DNA of 64,000 nt, taken from Iamia sp. SCSIO 61187 (lineage in GTDB: Bacteria > Actinomycetota > Acidimicrobiia > Acidimicrobiales > Iamiaceae). The translations under genes were made by a program, and so were the position numbers. The stretch lies in assembly GCF_019443745.1 (NCBI RefSeq), contig NZ_CP050948.1:2794001-2858000 (forward strand), given 5' to 3'. The notes beneath the pieces were generated by a model. That model saw only the letters and a program-made list of their open reading frames with translations, was not told where the DNA came from and did not search any database. Below, piece by piece: positions 1-11,315 of this stretch (the stretch's first letter is position 1; each line of letters opens with the position of its first letter).

Positions 1-1144
1 CCATGCAGGCAACCAGGGCCCGGCGGGCATGGATCGCCATCACTGGTGTAAGCCCGACCCCGATGGCGGCGGGCACCGCAGCTAGGGCGAGCACTGCCAG
101 CACATCGCCATCTGCGGAGTAGGTCTCGCCGAACGCAACGCGCAGCAGGGGACCCGCCACGAGGGCTACAGCGCCGGCGCCGGCGCCGACGAACCCGGCC
201 AGCGCAGCGACGTAGGCGAGCGCTCGACGACCCCGCTCGAGTCGCGTGGAGGCGGCGCTGGTCAGCGGCAACACCAACGCACCGCCCACTGCTGCTGGCA
301 GCAAGAGGCCCTCGGCGACTCGTGCTGGAACTGCGTAGTGCGCGGTTACCTCGGTGCTACTGATCCACGCCAACAGCCACACATCGATCCTCGTGTGCAG
401 CGACGATACGAGGAGGGCGAGGCCCATCGGGGCAAGCACTCGGATCGAGTAGATCTCTTTGGGGATGGCAACGTCGCGCGTGTGGACCACTCGTCGCGCC
501 CACCGGGTGAGCACGAGTGCGGATGCCACGTCGGCGACGGCGAACACCGACGCTGCCGCTGCAAGTCCCGCCCCGTTTGCCAGCAGGAGGCTGCCAAGAC
601 CGAGCACAAGGAGGCGGGAGCCGACCTCGTTGACGGCGTCGGGCACGACGTGACCAAGTCCACGGAGGGCGGCCGTGACCGTGCTGTGGATCGAGGTGCT
701 GACGAGGCCGAACCCCATGGCGACCGGCACCACGAGTGTGTGCTCGCTCCCCATCCGGTAGAGCACGACCATCACGAGGCTCACGACGGTGCCGGCCACA
801 ACTCGCACCCGCACGACGTCGCTTACGAGCGATCGGGCCTCGGCCGGTCGCCGGGCCACTCGGTCGGCGACCACCATTGGCAATCCGAGGTCGGCAAGCA
901 CCGACAGCGCGCCGAACAACGTGAGTCCAAGGGTTAGCGAGCCCACCTCGCCGGCATCCAAGTGCCGGGTCACAACCGCCATCCAAACCATCGAGAGGGC
1001 GGCAGCGATGATCCTGCCGCTACTGAGAATGGCGGTCCGCCCGGCCGGTCTCGCCGTTGGGTCGATCCGGTTGGCCGTCAGATCCGAGTCGAAGGACGAC
1101 GCGACGGCGGCGCCGGCGGGGTCGAGCAATGCCGCGCCCCTCAC
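1..1144 (-). CDS. Polysaccharide flippase (Wzx/MviN-like, MOP superfamily), 3' part off the window
   Basis: This reading frame stays open for about 381 codons to the left edge of the window, so the C-terminus is missing. It starts at a GTG (1144-1142) overlapping the TGA of the upstream glycosyltransferase by 4 nt. The translation is a polytopic membrane protein: a short hydrophilic N-terminus of about 40 residues, then alternating hydrophobic segments (for example MVWMAVVTRHLDAGEVGSL and PMGLALLVSSLHTRIDVWLL). The 'TRIDVWLL' segment in the middle resembles the helix-7 region of Wzx/MurJ-type flippases. Its position after a sugar-phosphate transferase and a glycosyltransferase fits export of lipid-linked oligosaccharide repeat units. 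Codons ending in A or T (GTT, CTT, CCA, GCA) are more frequent than in the rest of the window, as is common in exopolysaccharide loci acquired by transfer. The family assignment is by fold pattern, not by a unique motif. Confidence 0.75.
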   Translation of the reverse strand, partial: MRGAALLDPAGAAVASSFDSDLTANRIDPTARPAGRTAILSSGRIIAAALSMVWMAVVTRHLDAGEVGSLTLGLTLFGALSVLADLGLPMVVADRVARRPAEARSLVSDVVRVRVVAGTVVSLVMVVLYRMGSEHTLVVPVAMGFGLVSTSIHSTVTAALRGLGHVVPDAVNEVGSRLLVLGLGSLLLANGAGLAAAASVFAVADVASALVLTRWARRVVHTRDVAIPKEIYSIRVLAPMGLALLVSSLHTRIDVWLLAWISSTEVTAHYAVPARVAEGLLLPAAVGGALVLPLTSAASTRLERGRRALAYVAALAGFVGAGAGAVALVAGPLLRVAFGETYSADGDVLAVLALAAVPAAIGVGLTPVMAIHARRALVACM

Positions 1145-2085
1145 GGCGCGTGCCGCACGACAGCGGCGCGACCCAGACCCACCAGGAAACCCGTGCCCCA
1201 AGTGAGGTGCATGATCGGCAGGGCGGCGATGAAGGCCGGAGCCGAACGTCCGAGCTGGCGTCCGTCACGCAGCACCGCCGCACCCACTGCGAGCGTGTAC
1301 GCGCCCGCCACCCACCGGCGGGCAGGCGACGCGAGCCCGATCACCAGCGCTGGGGCCGCCAGCTGGCGGGGTTGGACGGATGCCGGATGGCGCACGGCGG
1401 TGAGAGACCGTCCCCATCCGTACCGGAGGAACTGACGGCCCACGGCGGCCAGCGAGGACCGAGGTGTGTAGGTCGATCGGATCGTCGGGTCGAAGCGCAC
1501 ACCGCCGTGGGCTTGCATGCGGTGGGCAAGCTCAGCGTCCTCGTTTATGACGATGCCGTCCGCGTACCCACCGACGCTCCGCACCATCTCGGTGCGGTAG
1601 GCGCCGAGGTACACCGTGTCGACCCAGGCCGCCTCGCCTCCGGTGTGGAAGCGCGCCGGCCCGGCGCCGAAGGGCGACGCCATGGCGGCGGCGATGCCCT
1701 CCTGCACGGCGCCCGTGGCCACCGGGGTCATCGCCCCGCCGACCATCGCCGCTCCGGTCTCCTCCAGCACGGCCACGCACCGCTCGACGTAGTCGTGGGC
1801 GATCAGGCAGTGGCCGTCGACCCGGACGATGACATCACCCTTGGCTGCCTCGATGGCGATGTTGAGGGCGGCGGACTGGATCCGACGCGGGTTCTCGAGG
1901 ACCGTCGCCCCCGCATCGGCGGCGAGGGCGGGCGTCCCGTCGTCGGAGCCGCCATCGACCACGAGCACCTCGATCACCTCGGGGTACGTCTGGGCCGCCA
2001 CCGCGGCCAGGCAGTCCTGGATGGCCTCGGCCTCCCGGTAGGTGGGGATCACCACCGACACCGTGGGCCGCACACCAGCGGTCAT
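1141..2085 (-). CDS. Glycosyltransferase family 2, ExoA-like
   Basis: A 314-aa inner-membrane glycosyltransferase that probably adds a sugar to an undecaprenyl-linked repeat unit. The N-terminal GT-A domain begins VSVVIPTYREAEAIQDCL and continues with LVVDGGSDDGT, the nucleotide-sugar binding loop, and a metal-site region VIVRVDGHC in place of a plain DXD. A later INEDAELAHRM segment supplies the ED acceptor-site motif, and FLRYGWGR corresponds to the conserved arginine-rich motif of the ExoA group. One or two hydrophobic helices end the protein. The open frame runs further upstream to 2454, but that part overlaps the preceding gene; the ATG at 2085 gives an ATGA overlap with the upstream sugar transferase and places the start just before the GT-A core. 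It is the second of three translationally coupled genes. Confidence 0.87.
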   Translation of the reverse strand: MTAGVRPTVSVVIPTYREAEAIQDCLAAVAAQTYPEVIEVLVVDGGSDDGTPALAADAGATVLENPRRIQSAALNIAIEAAKGDVIVRVDGHCLIAHDYVERCVAVLEETGAAMVGGAMTPVATGAVQEGIAAAMASPFGAGPARFHTGGEAAWVDTVYLGAYRTEMVRSVGGYADGIVINEDAELAHRMQAHGGVRFDPTIRSTYTPRSSLAAVGRQFLRYGWGRSLTAVRHPASVQPRQLAAPALVIGLASPARRWVAGAYTLAVGAAVLRDGRQLGRSAPAFIAALPIMHLTWGTGFLVGLGRAAVVRHAP

Positions 2086-3485
2086 CGCCCGCGCCCCTCG
2101 CTCCCGAGCACGCTGCGGAGCGTACGACCCACCACGCGGAGGTCGAGGGAGATTCCTTGGCGGCGGAGGTAGAAGAACTCGTACTGCAGCTTCTCGAGCG
2201 CGTCGGACTCGTCGCCCGCGTAGCCGTAGACGACCTGGGCCCATCCCGTGAGACCAGGCCGCACGAGGTGGCGCAGTCCGTAGAAGGGCAGCTTCTCGGT
2301 CAGCTCCTCCACGTAGTGCGGCTGCTCGGGTCGAGGTCCGACGACGGAGAGATCGCCCCGGAGGATGTTGATGACCTGAGGCAGCTCGTCGAGGTGGGTC
2401 CGCCGGAGGAAGCGGCCGAACGGCGTGATCCGCGGATCGTCGACGACCGTCCACTCATCGACCAGCTGGCCCCGGCCGGCCGGGGTCATGGTCCGGAGCT
2501 TCAAGATGGTGAACGTCTCGTCGAAACGACCGACTCGCTCTTGCCGGTAGAGCAGGGGGCCGCGGTTGGCGATCACGTTGCCCACCACCACGACGGGAAC
2601 GGCGAGGGCGAGCGGCACGAGGCCGATGAGGCCGAGCACCACGTCGAGCACACGCTTGACCCGGCCGTAGCGGGCCCGGTGGAGCTCGCCGATGTCGAAG
2701 AACAGCGAGACGCGCTCGAGCTCGGACACCGGCAGCTTGCCCAGCCATTCTTCGTAGAACAGCGACAGGGTCCGGACCCGGATGCCGCGCTCGTGGAGAT
2801 CGGCCGCCTGGGCGACCACCCAATCGTCCTGCTGGGCCTGTCGGTCGAGGACCACCAGCGTTGCGGCGGCCTCGTCGGCGGCGTCGAGGAGGGGGCGGCG
2901 TCCGTGCATCCCCGCCACGTCGGGGTGGACGTGGGCGACGATGGACGCGGGCCGCACCGGAGACCCGGCCAGCTCACCCCGGAGGACGTGGGCCTCCTCA
3001 GCCGGGGCGACGAGCACCACGCGCTCGCGCTGCTCGGCCCGGCTGGAGCCGGAGCGGCACAGGGCGTTGGCAGCCACCCCGAGGGGGACGACGACGATGC
3101 TGGAGCCGAACACGACGAAGCGGGGCAGGAGGGCGTCGCCCACGAGCAGCTGGACGAGCGACATCCCGACAGCCGCCGCCGCAGCGGCGCCGATCGCCGT
3201 GGCGAGGGCGCTGCGGCGGGTGCGGGGAAGGTCGGGCAGGCCAACCCCGTAGGCCACGACCGCGAGCAACGAGACGAGGGCCAGCGACCAACCCAGACGA
3301 GCCGAGTCGGTGTAGTCGTAGACCGGCGTGGCGACCCACGCGGCGTGGACCTTGCTCAGGCCGACGACCGTGGCGAGGACGCCGGCCAGGTAGCCCCAGC
3401 GGGCCAGCCGGGTCACGGGTGCGGTCCCGTCGCCGGTGGCGGGCACGAGCCGGCGCGGCGCTCGCGGAAGGTCACGGGCCACCAT
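2082..3485 (-). CDS. Undecaprenyl-phosphate sugar phosphotransferase (WbaP/ExoY-type initiating transferase)
   Basis: A 467-aa membrane enzyme expected to start exopolysaccharide repeat units by transferring a sugar-1-phosphate from a UDP-sugar to undecaprenyl phosphate. About four transmembrane segments are followed by a Rossmann-like region (VVLVAPAEEAHVL) and then the bacterial sugar transferase domain: KRVLDVVLGLIG membrane helix, GPLLYRQERVGR, FTILKLRTM, the long PFGRFLRRTHLDELPQ segment and GDLSVVGPRPE, ending with RPGLTGWAQV. All core motifs are present. The start at the ATG 3485 is chosen because the open frame upstream (to 4535) lies inside the neighbouring gene and is arginine-rich shadow sequence. 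It is the first gene of the three-gene cluster reaching the left edge. A 146-nt spacer separates it from the gene at 3632-5320; I see no clear promoter hexamers there. Confidence 0.9.
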   Translation of the reverse strand: MVARDLPRAPRRLVPATGDGTAPVTRLARWGYLAGVLATVVGLSKVHAAWVATPVYDYTDSARLGWSLALVSLLAVVAYGVGLPDLPRTRRSALATAIGAAAAAAVGMSLVQLLVGDALLPRFVVFGSSIVVVPLGVAANALCRSGSSRAEQRERVVLVAPAEEAHVLRGELAGSPVRPASIVAHVHPDVAGMHGRRPLLDAADEAAATLVVLDRQAQQDDWVVAQAADLHERGIRVRTLSLFYEEWLGKLPVSELERVSLFFDIGELHRARYGRVKRVLDVVLGLIGLVPLALAVPVVVVGNVIANRGPLLYRQERVGRFDETFTILKLRTMTPAGRGQLVDEWTVVDDPRITPFGRFLRRTHLDELPQVINILRGDLSVVGPRPEQPHYVEELTEKLPFYGLRHLVRPGLTGWAQVVYGYAGDESDALEKLQYEFFYLRRQGISLDLRVVGRTLRSVLGSEGRGR

Positions 3486-3631
3486 CGGCAGGCGCTGGCC
3501 GGCCGTGAACAGATGGGCGGATCTCGCCGACTGTGATGGACGAGGCCAGACATGATCACGCTGGGTGCGCGCGGAGTCGTTCGACGCTCCGCTGGTCGGT
3601 GTCGCGGCGGACGTCGGAGGTCGTGAAGTCC

Positions 3632-5320
3632 CTAGGGCCCCCGCGTCAGGAGTGCGACAGAGCCGCCCACCGCCGTGCTCCTCGTTCCCGGGACCGAGAC
3701 GTCCCGTGCCCCCCGGCCGACGACGGCCACCCGGCCCGCGCCCCCGGCGAAGGCCCGCTCGACGGCCGCGTCGAGCCCATCTCCGTCGGCACGCACCCAC
3801 GCGGGCGACGCCCCCCTCAGGTCGTAGCGGGCGACGAACGAGCCCTTGGCCGCCACGGCGACGTCGGGCGACGCCGCCCGGACGTCGGCGAGGATGGCAT
3901 CGACCTCGCTGCGCGCGTCGCCAGTGGCGATCAACCCCAGCACGGCCACCGCGACGGCGGACATGACGACGGCGCCGACGAGCCCTCGACGGCCCTCCAG
4001 CGATCCCTCCGGCGTCGAGGAGACGGCTCCCACGAGCCCGAGCGCGGAGAGCACGGCCAGAGGGACGGCCACCGGGGCCATGAACCGTCCGCCCCAATCG
4101 ATGCCACCTCCTGTCGGGTACTGAGTCGCGAGGACCAACGCGGTGTAGATCAGACAGGTGATGGCGAGCGCGCGCACCTCGGGGCGGTGCCCGGTGCGGC
4201 GGCCGACGAGCACGACCAGGCCGGCGACCAACGCCGGCCACGCCGGAACGATCCCCGACACCAGCCCGAGCGAGCCCCACCCGGCGAGGATGAGGGTCAG
4301 CAGGACACCGGCCGCGACGCATGCCCGAGGCCAGAGGCCGCGGTGCGCCCACGTGGCGAGGCCGACAACGACGAGGCCGGTCGCGGCCCAGAGGACGAGC
4401 TGATGTCCGGATGAGCCCGGGCTGTGGGCGCCGAAGGTGTGCCACGCTCCGCTCACCCGGCCGTCCAGCCACCCGACGGGACGATCCGGGGGCTCGGTCG
4501 AGACCAGCTGACCCTCGACGAGCGACGCCACCCACGCCTTCTCGGCGACGTAGGCCATCGCCGGCAGGGCCAGCACGATGATCGGATCGAGCCAGCCACG
4601 AGCCGCGGCCCGTTGACCGATGCGAGCGATCACCAGGGCACCCGTCAGCGCCGCGACGAGGAGAACCCCTTCCGATCGCACCAGGACGAGGGTCGCGCCC
4701 ACTGCGCCGAGCAGGGAGGCGGCGACCAGCGAGGGGCGACGGGCAAGGCCGTACAGCAGCAGTGCGGCGATCCCGCCGAGAGCTGCCGCGACGGTGTGAG
4801 CCCAGTAGCCGAGACCGATGATCGCGAGCGGCCCGAGAGCGACCAGCCAGAACGCCAGCGGCGACGCCGCGATGTCGAGGCGGCGGCTGAGGCGCCAGGC
4901 GAGGGTGGCCGCCACCGCAACGGCGGCCAGGCCCGGGATGACGAGACCCCAGACGTCACCGAAGGCGGTCGTCGACCCGACGAGGGCAAGGATCCATCCG
5001 GGGTGCTTGACGTAGGGGAAGGCTCGTCCCGCCTCGTCGACATCGCTCAGGGCCAGTGGGTAGCGCCCGGGGTGCTCGACCAGGTCGAGCTCCGGCCTCT
5101 CCTCGTACCAGCGGCCTTCTTCTCGCACGAGCCGCACTGCGTGGTGATAGGCGCCGTCGTCGGCGCTCCACGGCTGGTCGGGGGGGACGAGCAAGGCGAG
5201 GCCGCCGAGCACGAGGAGCAACAGCCCGAGATGCGGAGCGATCCGGGGTGCACCAGCGCCGGACGTCGAATCAGTGACGGGGTCTGACGTGCCGAGGGCG
5301 GCTTCCTCGGTGCAGCTCAC
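3632..5320 (-). CDS. Polytopic GT-C type membrane glycosyltransferase-like protein
   Basis: A 562-aa integral membrane protein with about 10-12 hydrophobic segments. After the first helix comes an acidic extracytoplasmic loop (PWSADDGAYHHAVRLV), the position where GT-C enzymes of the PMT/ArnT type carry their catalytic acidic pair; a second loop with GRAFPYVKHPGW follows. The last 100 residues form a soluble tail (ARYDLRGASPAWVRADG). Such enzymes use polyprenyl-phosphate sugars at the outer face of the membrane; substrate and acceptor cannot be read here. The start is a GTG at 5320 with no strong ribosome site, so a downstream start is possible. It lies upstream of the exopolysaccharide operon on the same strand and divergent from another GT-C protein. 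Function is inferred from topology only. Confidence 0.7.
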   Translation of the reverse strand: MSCTEEAALGTSDPVTDSTSGAGAPRIAPHLGLLLLVLGGLALLVPPDQPWSADDGAYHHAVRLVREEGRWYEERPELDLVEHPGRYPLALSDVDEAGRAFPYVKHPGWILALVGSTTAFGDVWGLVIPGLAAVAVAATLAWRLSRRLDIAASPLAFWLVALGPLAIIGLGYWAHTVAAALGGIAALLLYGLARRPSLVAASLLGAVGATLVLVRSEGVLLVAALTGALVIARIGQRAAARGWLDPIIVLALPAMAYVAEKAWVASLVEGQLVSTEPPDRPVGWLDGRVSGAWHTFGAHSPGSSGHQLVLWAATGLVVVGLATWAHRGLWPRACVAAGVLLTLILAGWGSLGLVSGIVPAWPALVAGLVVLVGRRTGHRPEVRALAITCLIYTALVLATQYPTGGGIDWGGRFMAPVAVPLAVLSALGLVGAVSSTPEGSLEGRRGLVGAVVMSAVAVAVLGLIATGDARSEVDAILADVRAASPDVAVAAKGSFVARYDLRGASPAWVRADGDGLDAAVERAFAGGAGRVAVVGRGARDVSVPGTRSTAVGGSVALLTRGP

Positions 5321-5349
5321 CAGGGACCATCGCCCGAAACCGTCCCGGT

Positions 5350-6930
5350 TTGAGGGGCCGCCCCAACGCAGTTGCGGAACCTCATGCGGAGGACGCCACA
5401 GCCGACGAGGTGCGAGTGCCCGTGACGACGCTCAGGCCGCCCGATGCGGCTTGCCCACCCGCCCGGCCCGTCACTCGCCGTCGGCGGCGACTCGGCGCGG
5501 AGGCCGCCGTCCTCGTGCTCGGGGCGACGACCGCCATACCCGCGATCGCCCGTCCGGCCCTCTGGTTCGACGAGGCCGCCAGCATCGGCGCCACCCACCA
5601 GCTGGGACTCACCGCCCGAGAGTCCGGCGGGACCATGGCGCCGTACTACGTCCTCCTGCGCGCCTGGAGCTTGGTGAGCAGCGATCCTCGATGGCTGCGC
5701 CTACTGTCACTCGCCCTAGGTTTGAGCGCCGTCGCGCTCTTCATCCGGGTGAGTGAACGGTGGGTAGGGCGCTCGGTCGCCTTGGCCTCGAGTGCAGCTC
5801 TGGTGCTCTCCTACCTCTGGGCGCAACTCGCTGGCGAGGCCCGTTCCTACACCCTGGCCCTGCTGCTCACGGTGGCGGCCTGGGATCGGCTCGACCGTCT
5901 GATGGGTGGACCGGCGACTGGTGCGGCGACCCTCGGGTACGGCGTCATATGCGTCCTGCTCCCCCTGACGCACGGTCTCGCCGCGCTTGTGGTGGGCGCT
6001 CAAGTGGCGGCCCTGCTATGCGCCAAGGTCGAGCCGGCCGTGTGGCGTCGGGTCGCCCCCGGCGTCCTGGGCGGCACGCTCGTGACCGTGGCGTGTGCTG
6101 TCGGGGGTGGGTCAGACGTGACCGACTGGGTGCGCCCAACGACCTGGTCGGACCTCTATCGGCTCTGGCGGCACATGACCGCCGTGCTGCCGGCCCTCGC
6201 CTTCGTGGTGAGCGGTTTGGCCGTGGTGACCATTGCCGGCGCCAGAGCTGATCACCGCACGTCGTCCACGACCCTGGGAAGGTTCCGCGCCGTCGCCCCG
6301 ACGGCCTGGGCGGCCGTCCCGACTGTAGGGCTCATCGCCTTGTCGCTCGTCCACCCCACGCTCGTCTCTCGATACCTCTTCGTCGTCGTGCCCGCATGGG
6401 CGCTGCTGGCCATGCAGGGTGTCGCCCGGTTGGTGCGGGTGATGCACGCGAACCCGACGAAGCAAGCCGTGACGGCACTGTTGGCGATCATCCTGCTTGC
6501 GTGCGCAGCGACGACCCAAGCTGCGTCGTGGAGCCAACCGGTGGATGAGTGGGACCGCGCCGCCGCCGTCGTGGCCGAGGGGTTCGAGGGCGCCGATGCG
6601 GTGTTGATGCCCGAAAGACGCAACCGGATGCCGTTCGAAGCTGCGTGGGCTGATCGCAACCCGCCAGTGGACCCGACGCTCCTCGACTTCGAACGACCGC
6701 TGGGCACCCCGCGCTACGTCGAGAGCGCCAAGACGTCGGCTGAAGCCCTCCGTCTCGGCTCGAGGCACGAGCGTATCTGGGTCGTGTACCAGTACGTCTT
6801 CGCTCCCAGCAGGACCGCCTACCGAGCTGCTGTGGGATCAAGCACTCTGACCGAGGACTTCAGCGTGGTGGACCAGTGGACGTTCGATCGGGAGCTGAAC
6901 ATCGTGTTGTACGAGCGCGGCGCCGGCTGA
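5350..6930 (+). CDS. Glycosyltransferase 39/GT-C family membrane protein
   Basis: A membrane protein of up to 526 residues. After a basic N-terminus and helix 1 comes PALWFDEAASIGATH, matching the conserved FDE...S loop of glycosyltransferase family 39/PMT-like enzymes; the following GGTMAPYYVLLRAW segment matches the usual 'P.Y..LL' region. About ten hydrophobic helices follow, then a soluble C-terminal domain (YQYVFAPSRTAYRAAV). It probably moves a sugar from a polyprenyl-phosphate donor to a surface acceptor. The longest frame opens with TTG at 5350; GTG codons at 5410, 5416 and 5422 are in frame and none has a decisive ribosome site, so the N-terminus is uncertain by about 24 residues. 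It converges on uvrA with only 7 nt between the stops. Codon choice is slightly less GC-biased than in uvrA. Confidence 0.75.
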   Translation: MRGRPNAVAEPHAEDATADEVRVPVTTLRPPDAACPPARPVTRRRRRLGAEAAVLVLGATTAIPAIARPALWFDEAASIGATHQLGLTARESGGTMAPYYVLLRAWSLVSSDPRWLRLLSLALGLSAVALFIRVSERWVGRSVALASSAALVLSYLWAQLAGEARSYTLALLLTVAAWDRLDRLMGGPATGAATLGYGVICVLLPLTHGLAALVVGAQVAALLCAKVEPAVWRRVAPGVLGGTLVTVACAVGGGSDVTDWVRPTTWSDLYRLWRHMTAVLPALAFVVSGLAVVTIAGARADHRTSSTTLGRFRAVAPTAWAAVPTVGLIALSLVHPTLVSRYLFVVVPAWALLAMQGVARLVRVMHANPTKQAVTALLAIILLACAATTQAASWSQPVDEWDRAAAVVAEGFEGADAVLMPERRNRMPFEAAWADRNPPVDPTLLDFERPLGTPRYVESAKTSAEALRLGSRHERIWVVYQYVFAPSRTAYRAAVGSSTLTEDFSVVDQWTFDRELNIVLYERGAG

Positions 6931-6937
6931 GGGACGG

Positions 6938-9781
<2,844 letters not shown>

Positions 9782-9789
9782 GAAGGACC

Positions 9790-9795
9790 ACTCTA
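9790..9795 (-). promoter_or_regulatory. Predicted -10 element (TAGAGT) for leaderless uvrA
   Basis: On the minus strand TAGAGT fits TANNNT and is followed by 8 nt and then the GTG start of uvrA, leaving no room for a ribosome-binding site. The LexA-like palindrome lies 18 nt further upstream, where a -35 element would be. Confidence 0.5.
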
Positions 9796-9813
9796 CCGGG
9801 CGCGCCAACCTGG

Positions 9814-9827
9814 CGAACGTCTGTACG
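9814..9827 (-). promoter_or_regulatory. Candidate LexA (SOS) box upstream of uvrA
   Basis: CGAACGTCTGTACG (plus-strand reading) matches the Gram-positive SOS consensus CGAACRNRYGTTYG at 12 of 14 positions; the core GAAC-N4-GTAC differs from GAAC-N4-GTTC by one base. It begins 33 bp upstream of the uvrA start codon, overlapping the expected -35 region of the TAGAGT promoter, where LexA would block RNA polymerase. It also lies in the divergent spacer with the DUF2079 gene. Confidence 0.5.
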
Positions 9828-9878
9828 TGGGCGAGGTCGGGCACCTCAGTGTCGCGACGATGGCGCCGATGATGCCCC

Positions 9879-11273
9879 ATGACGGCGGCCCCGCCCCTCT
9901 GCGACGCCGAACCGGACACGGCCGTCGTGGCGCGCCCCGAGCGCTGGCGCCATGACCAGGTCGGGATGGCCATCGGGGCCGCCATGGCGATCGCGTTCTT
10001 CGTCCCCGGCTACCTCCGGTACGTCAACCGCTGGGCCGTCCTCGACCTGGCCTTGTTCGACCAGGCGGCCTGGCTGCTGTCCCAGGGACGGGCGCCGGAG
10101 CTCACCGTCCTCCGGGAGAACCTCTTCGGCGACCATGTCAGCGTCGTCGTGGTGGCGTTCGCCCCCCTCTACCGGATCGCGGCCACCCCGGTCTGGCTGA
10201 TCGCAGCCCAGGCCATGGCCCTGGGATGCTCCGTCCCCGCCCTCCGAGCCCTCGCCCGCCAGATCGGCGGGAGCCAGGGCTGGGCGACGCTGGCGACCGT
10301 CGGCAGCGCCCCCCTCTGGGCGGCGGCGACGTTCGACTTCCACCCCGTGGTGATGACGGTGCCCATCACCGCCGCAGCCCTTGCCGCCGCCCGGCGTGAC
10401 GACACCCGGGCCGCCACGGTGGCGGGGATCCTGCTGGCGCTGGTGCGAGCCGACGCCTGCGTGATGCTCCTGGGCGTCGCCGTCCTGGCCCGTGGTCGGA
10501 CCCGCCGACGGCTGGTCGCGGTGGCCGGGCTCAGCATGACGGTGGGGGTGGCGGTCCCGGCCCTTCTCCACAGCGAGCAGACCTTCGCCCGCTACTGGGG
10601 TCACCTGGGCGAGAGCCCGCTGGACGCCCTCGCCCACCCCTGGCGCGCGATACCTGCTGTGGTCGCCCCCTCGGTGCTCGAGACGGCCATCATCTGGCTC
10701 CTGCCCGTCGGCTTCCTCGTCCTCGCCAGGCCCCGATGGGCGGCAGCGGTGGCCATCGCCGGGCTCCCGCTCCTGCTGTCGAGCGCGGCGGCGACGTCGG
10801 TCACGTGGTTCCACCACGCCGCCGCGCTCGTCCCCTTCACCGTCGGCGGGGCCGTCGCCGCCTTGGCCGGCCCACGACGTCGACTCGAGCATCCGGCGCT
10901 CCTCGTCACCGGTGTCGTGGCGGCGCTCCTCGTCGGCAGCCCCTTCGCCCCTGGCCACCCGCCCGAGCTCCGCCTGACCGACATCTCCCGGCCCCGTGCC
11001 GTCCCCGGCCTCGACGCCGCCCTGGCCCAGGTGGAACCGGACGACGGCGTGGCCGTGGAGGTGAGGCTCCTCCCTGCTGTGTCTCGCCGCACGACCGCCA
11101 TCGACATCTCCGCCGCACTCGACGCAGGCGACCCCACGTCGGCGCTGGCGGACGTCGATGTCATCATCGTCGGACCCGAGCGTGTGGACGAGGTCACCGA
11201 TCTCGGGTGGGAACCGGCCGGTCCCACCGCCCACCCGCACGACCTCGTCGCGCTCAGGCGAGACGACGGGTAG
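9879..11273 (+). CDS. DUF2079-type polytopic membrane protein
   Basis: A 464-aa membrane protein with about nine to ten hydrophobic segments. The first loop contains [14 protein letters not shown] and then [20 protein letters not shown], the FDQ...DH pattern typical of DUF2079 proteins, a GT-C-like family of unknown biochemical role often found with cell-envelope glycosylation genes. The last 100 residues are soluble and contain a long [14 protein letters not shown] segment. The start is the ATG at 9879; the 97-nt spacer to divergent uvrA carries the predicted uvrA promoter and LexA-like box, but no TANNNT hexamer suitably placed for this gene. It is followed after 42 nt by another membrane protein gene on the same strand, probably co-transcribed. 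Family membership is supported by motifs; function is not known. Confidence 0.75.
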   Translation: MTAAPPLCDAEPDTAVVARPERWRHDQVGMAIGAAMAIAFFVPGYLRYVNRWAVLDLALFDQAAWLLSQGRAPELTVLRENLFGDHVSVVVVAFAPLYRIAATPVWLIAAQAMALGCSVPALRALARQIGGSQGWATLATVGSAPLWAAATFDFHPVVMTVPITAAALAAARRDDTRAATVAGILLALVRADACVMLLGVAVLARGRTRRRLVAVAGLSMTVGVAVPALLHSEQTFARYWGHLGESPLDALAHPWRAIPAVVAPSVLETAIIWLLPVGFLVLARPRWAAAVAIAGLPLLLSSAAATSVTWFHHAAALVPFTVGGAVAALAGPRRRLEHPALLVTGVVAALLVGSPFAPGHPPELRLTDISRPRAVPGLDAALAQVEPDDGVAVEVRLLPAVSRRTTAIDISAALDAGDPTSALADVDVIIVGPERVDEVTDLGWEPAGPTAHPHDLVALRRDDG

Positions 11274-11315
11274 AGCCGTCCCGCTCAACCTCGGGGCCCC
11301 CCCGCCGATCCTCCG

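Noticed and set aside
3486-3631. A promoter for the exopolysaccharide operon
   Set aside because: No TANNNT hexamer at a useful distance and no -35/-10 pair could be identified by eye.
2086-4535. Long upstream extensions of the sugar transferase and glycosyltransferase frames
   Set aside because: Upstream parts lie inside neighbouring genes and are Arg/Pro-rich; starts were placed at ATG codons next to conserved domains and 4-nt overlaps.
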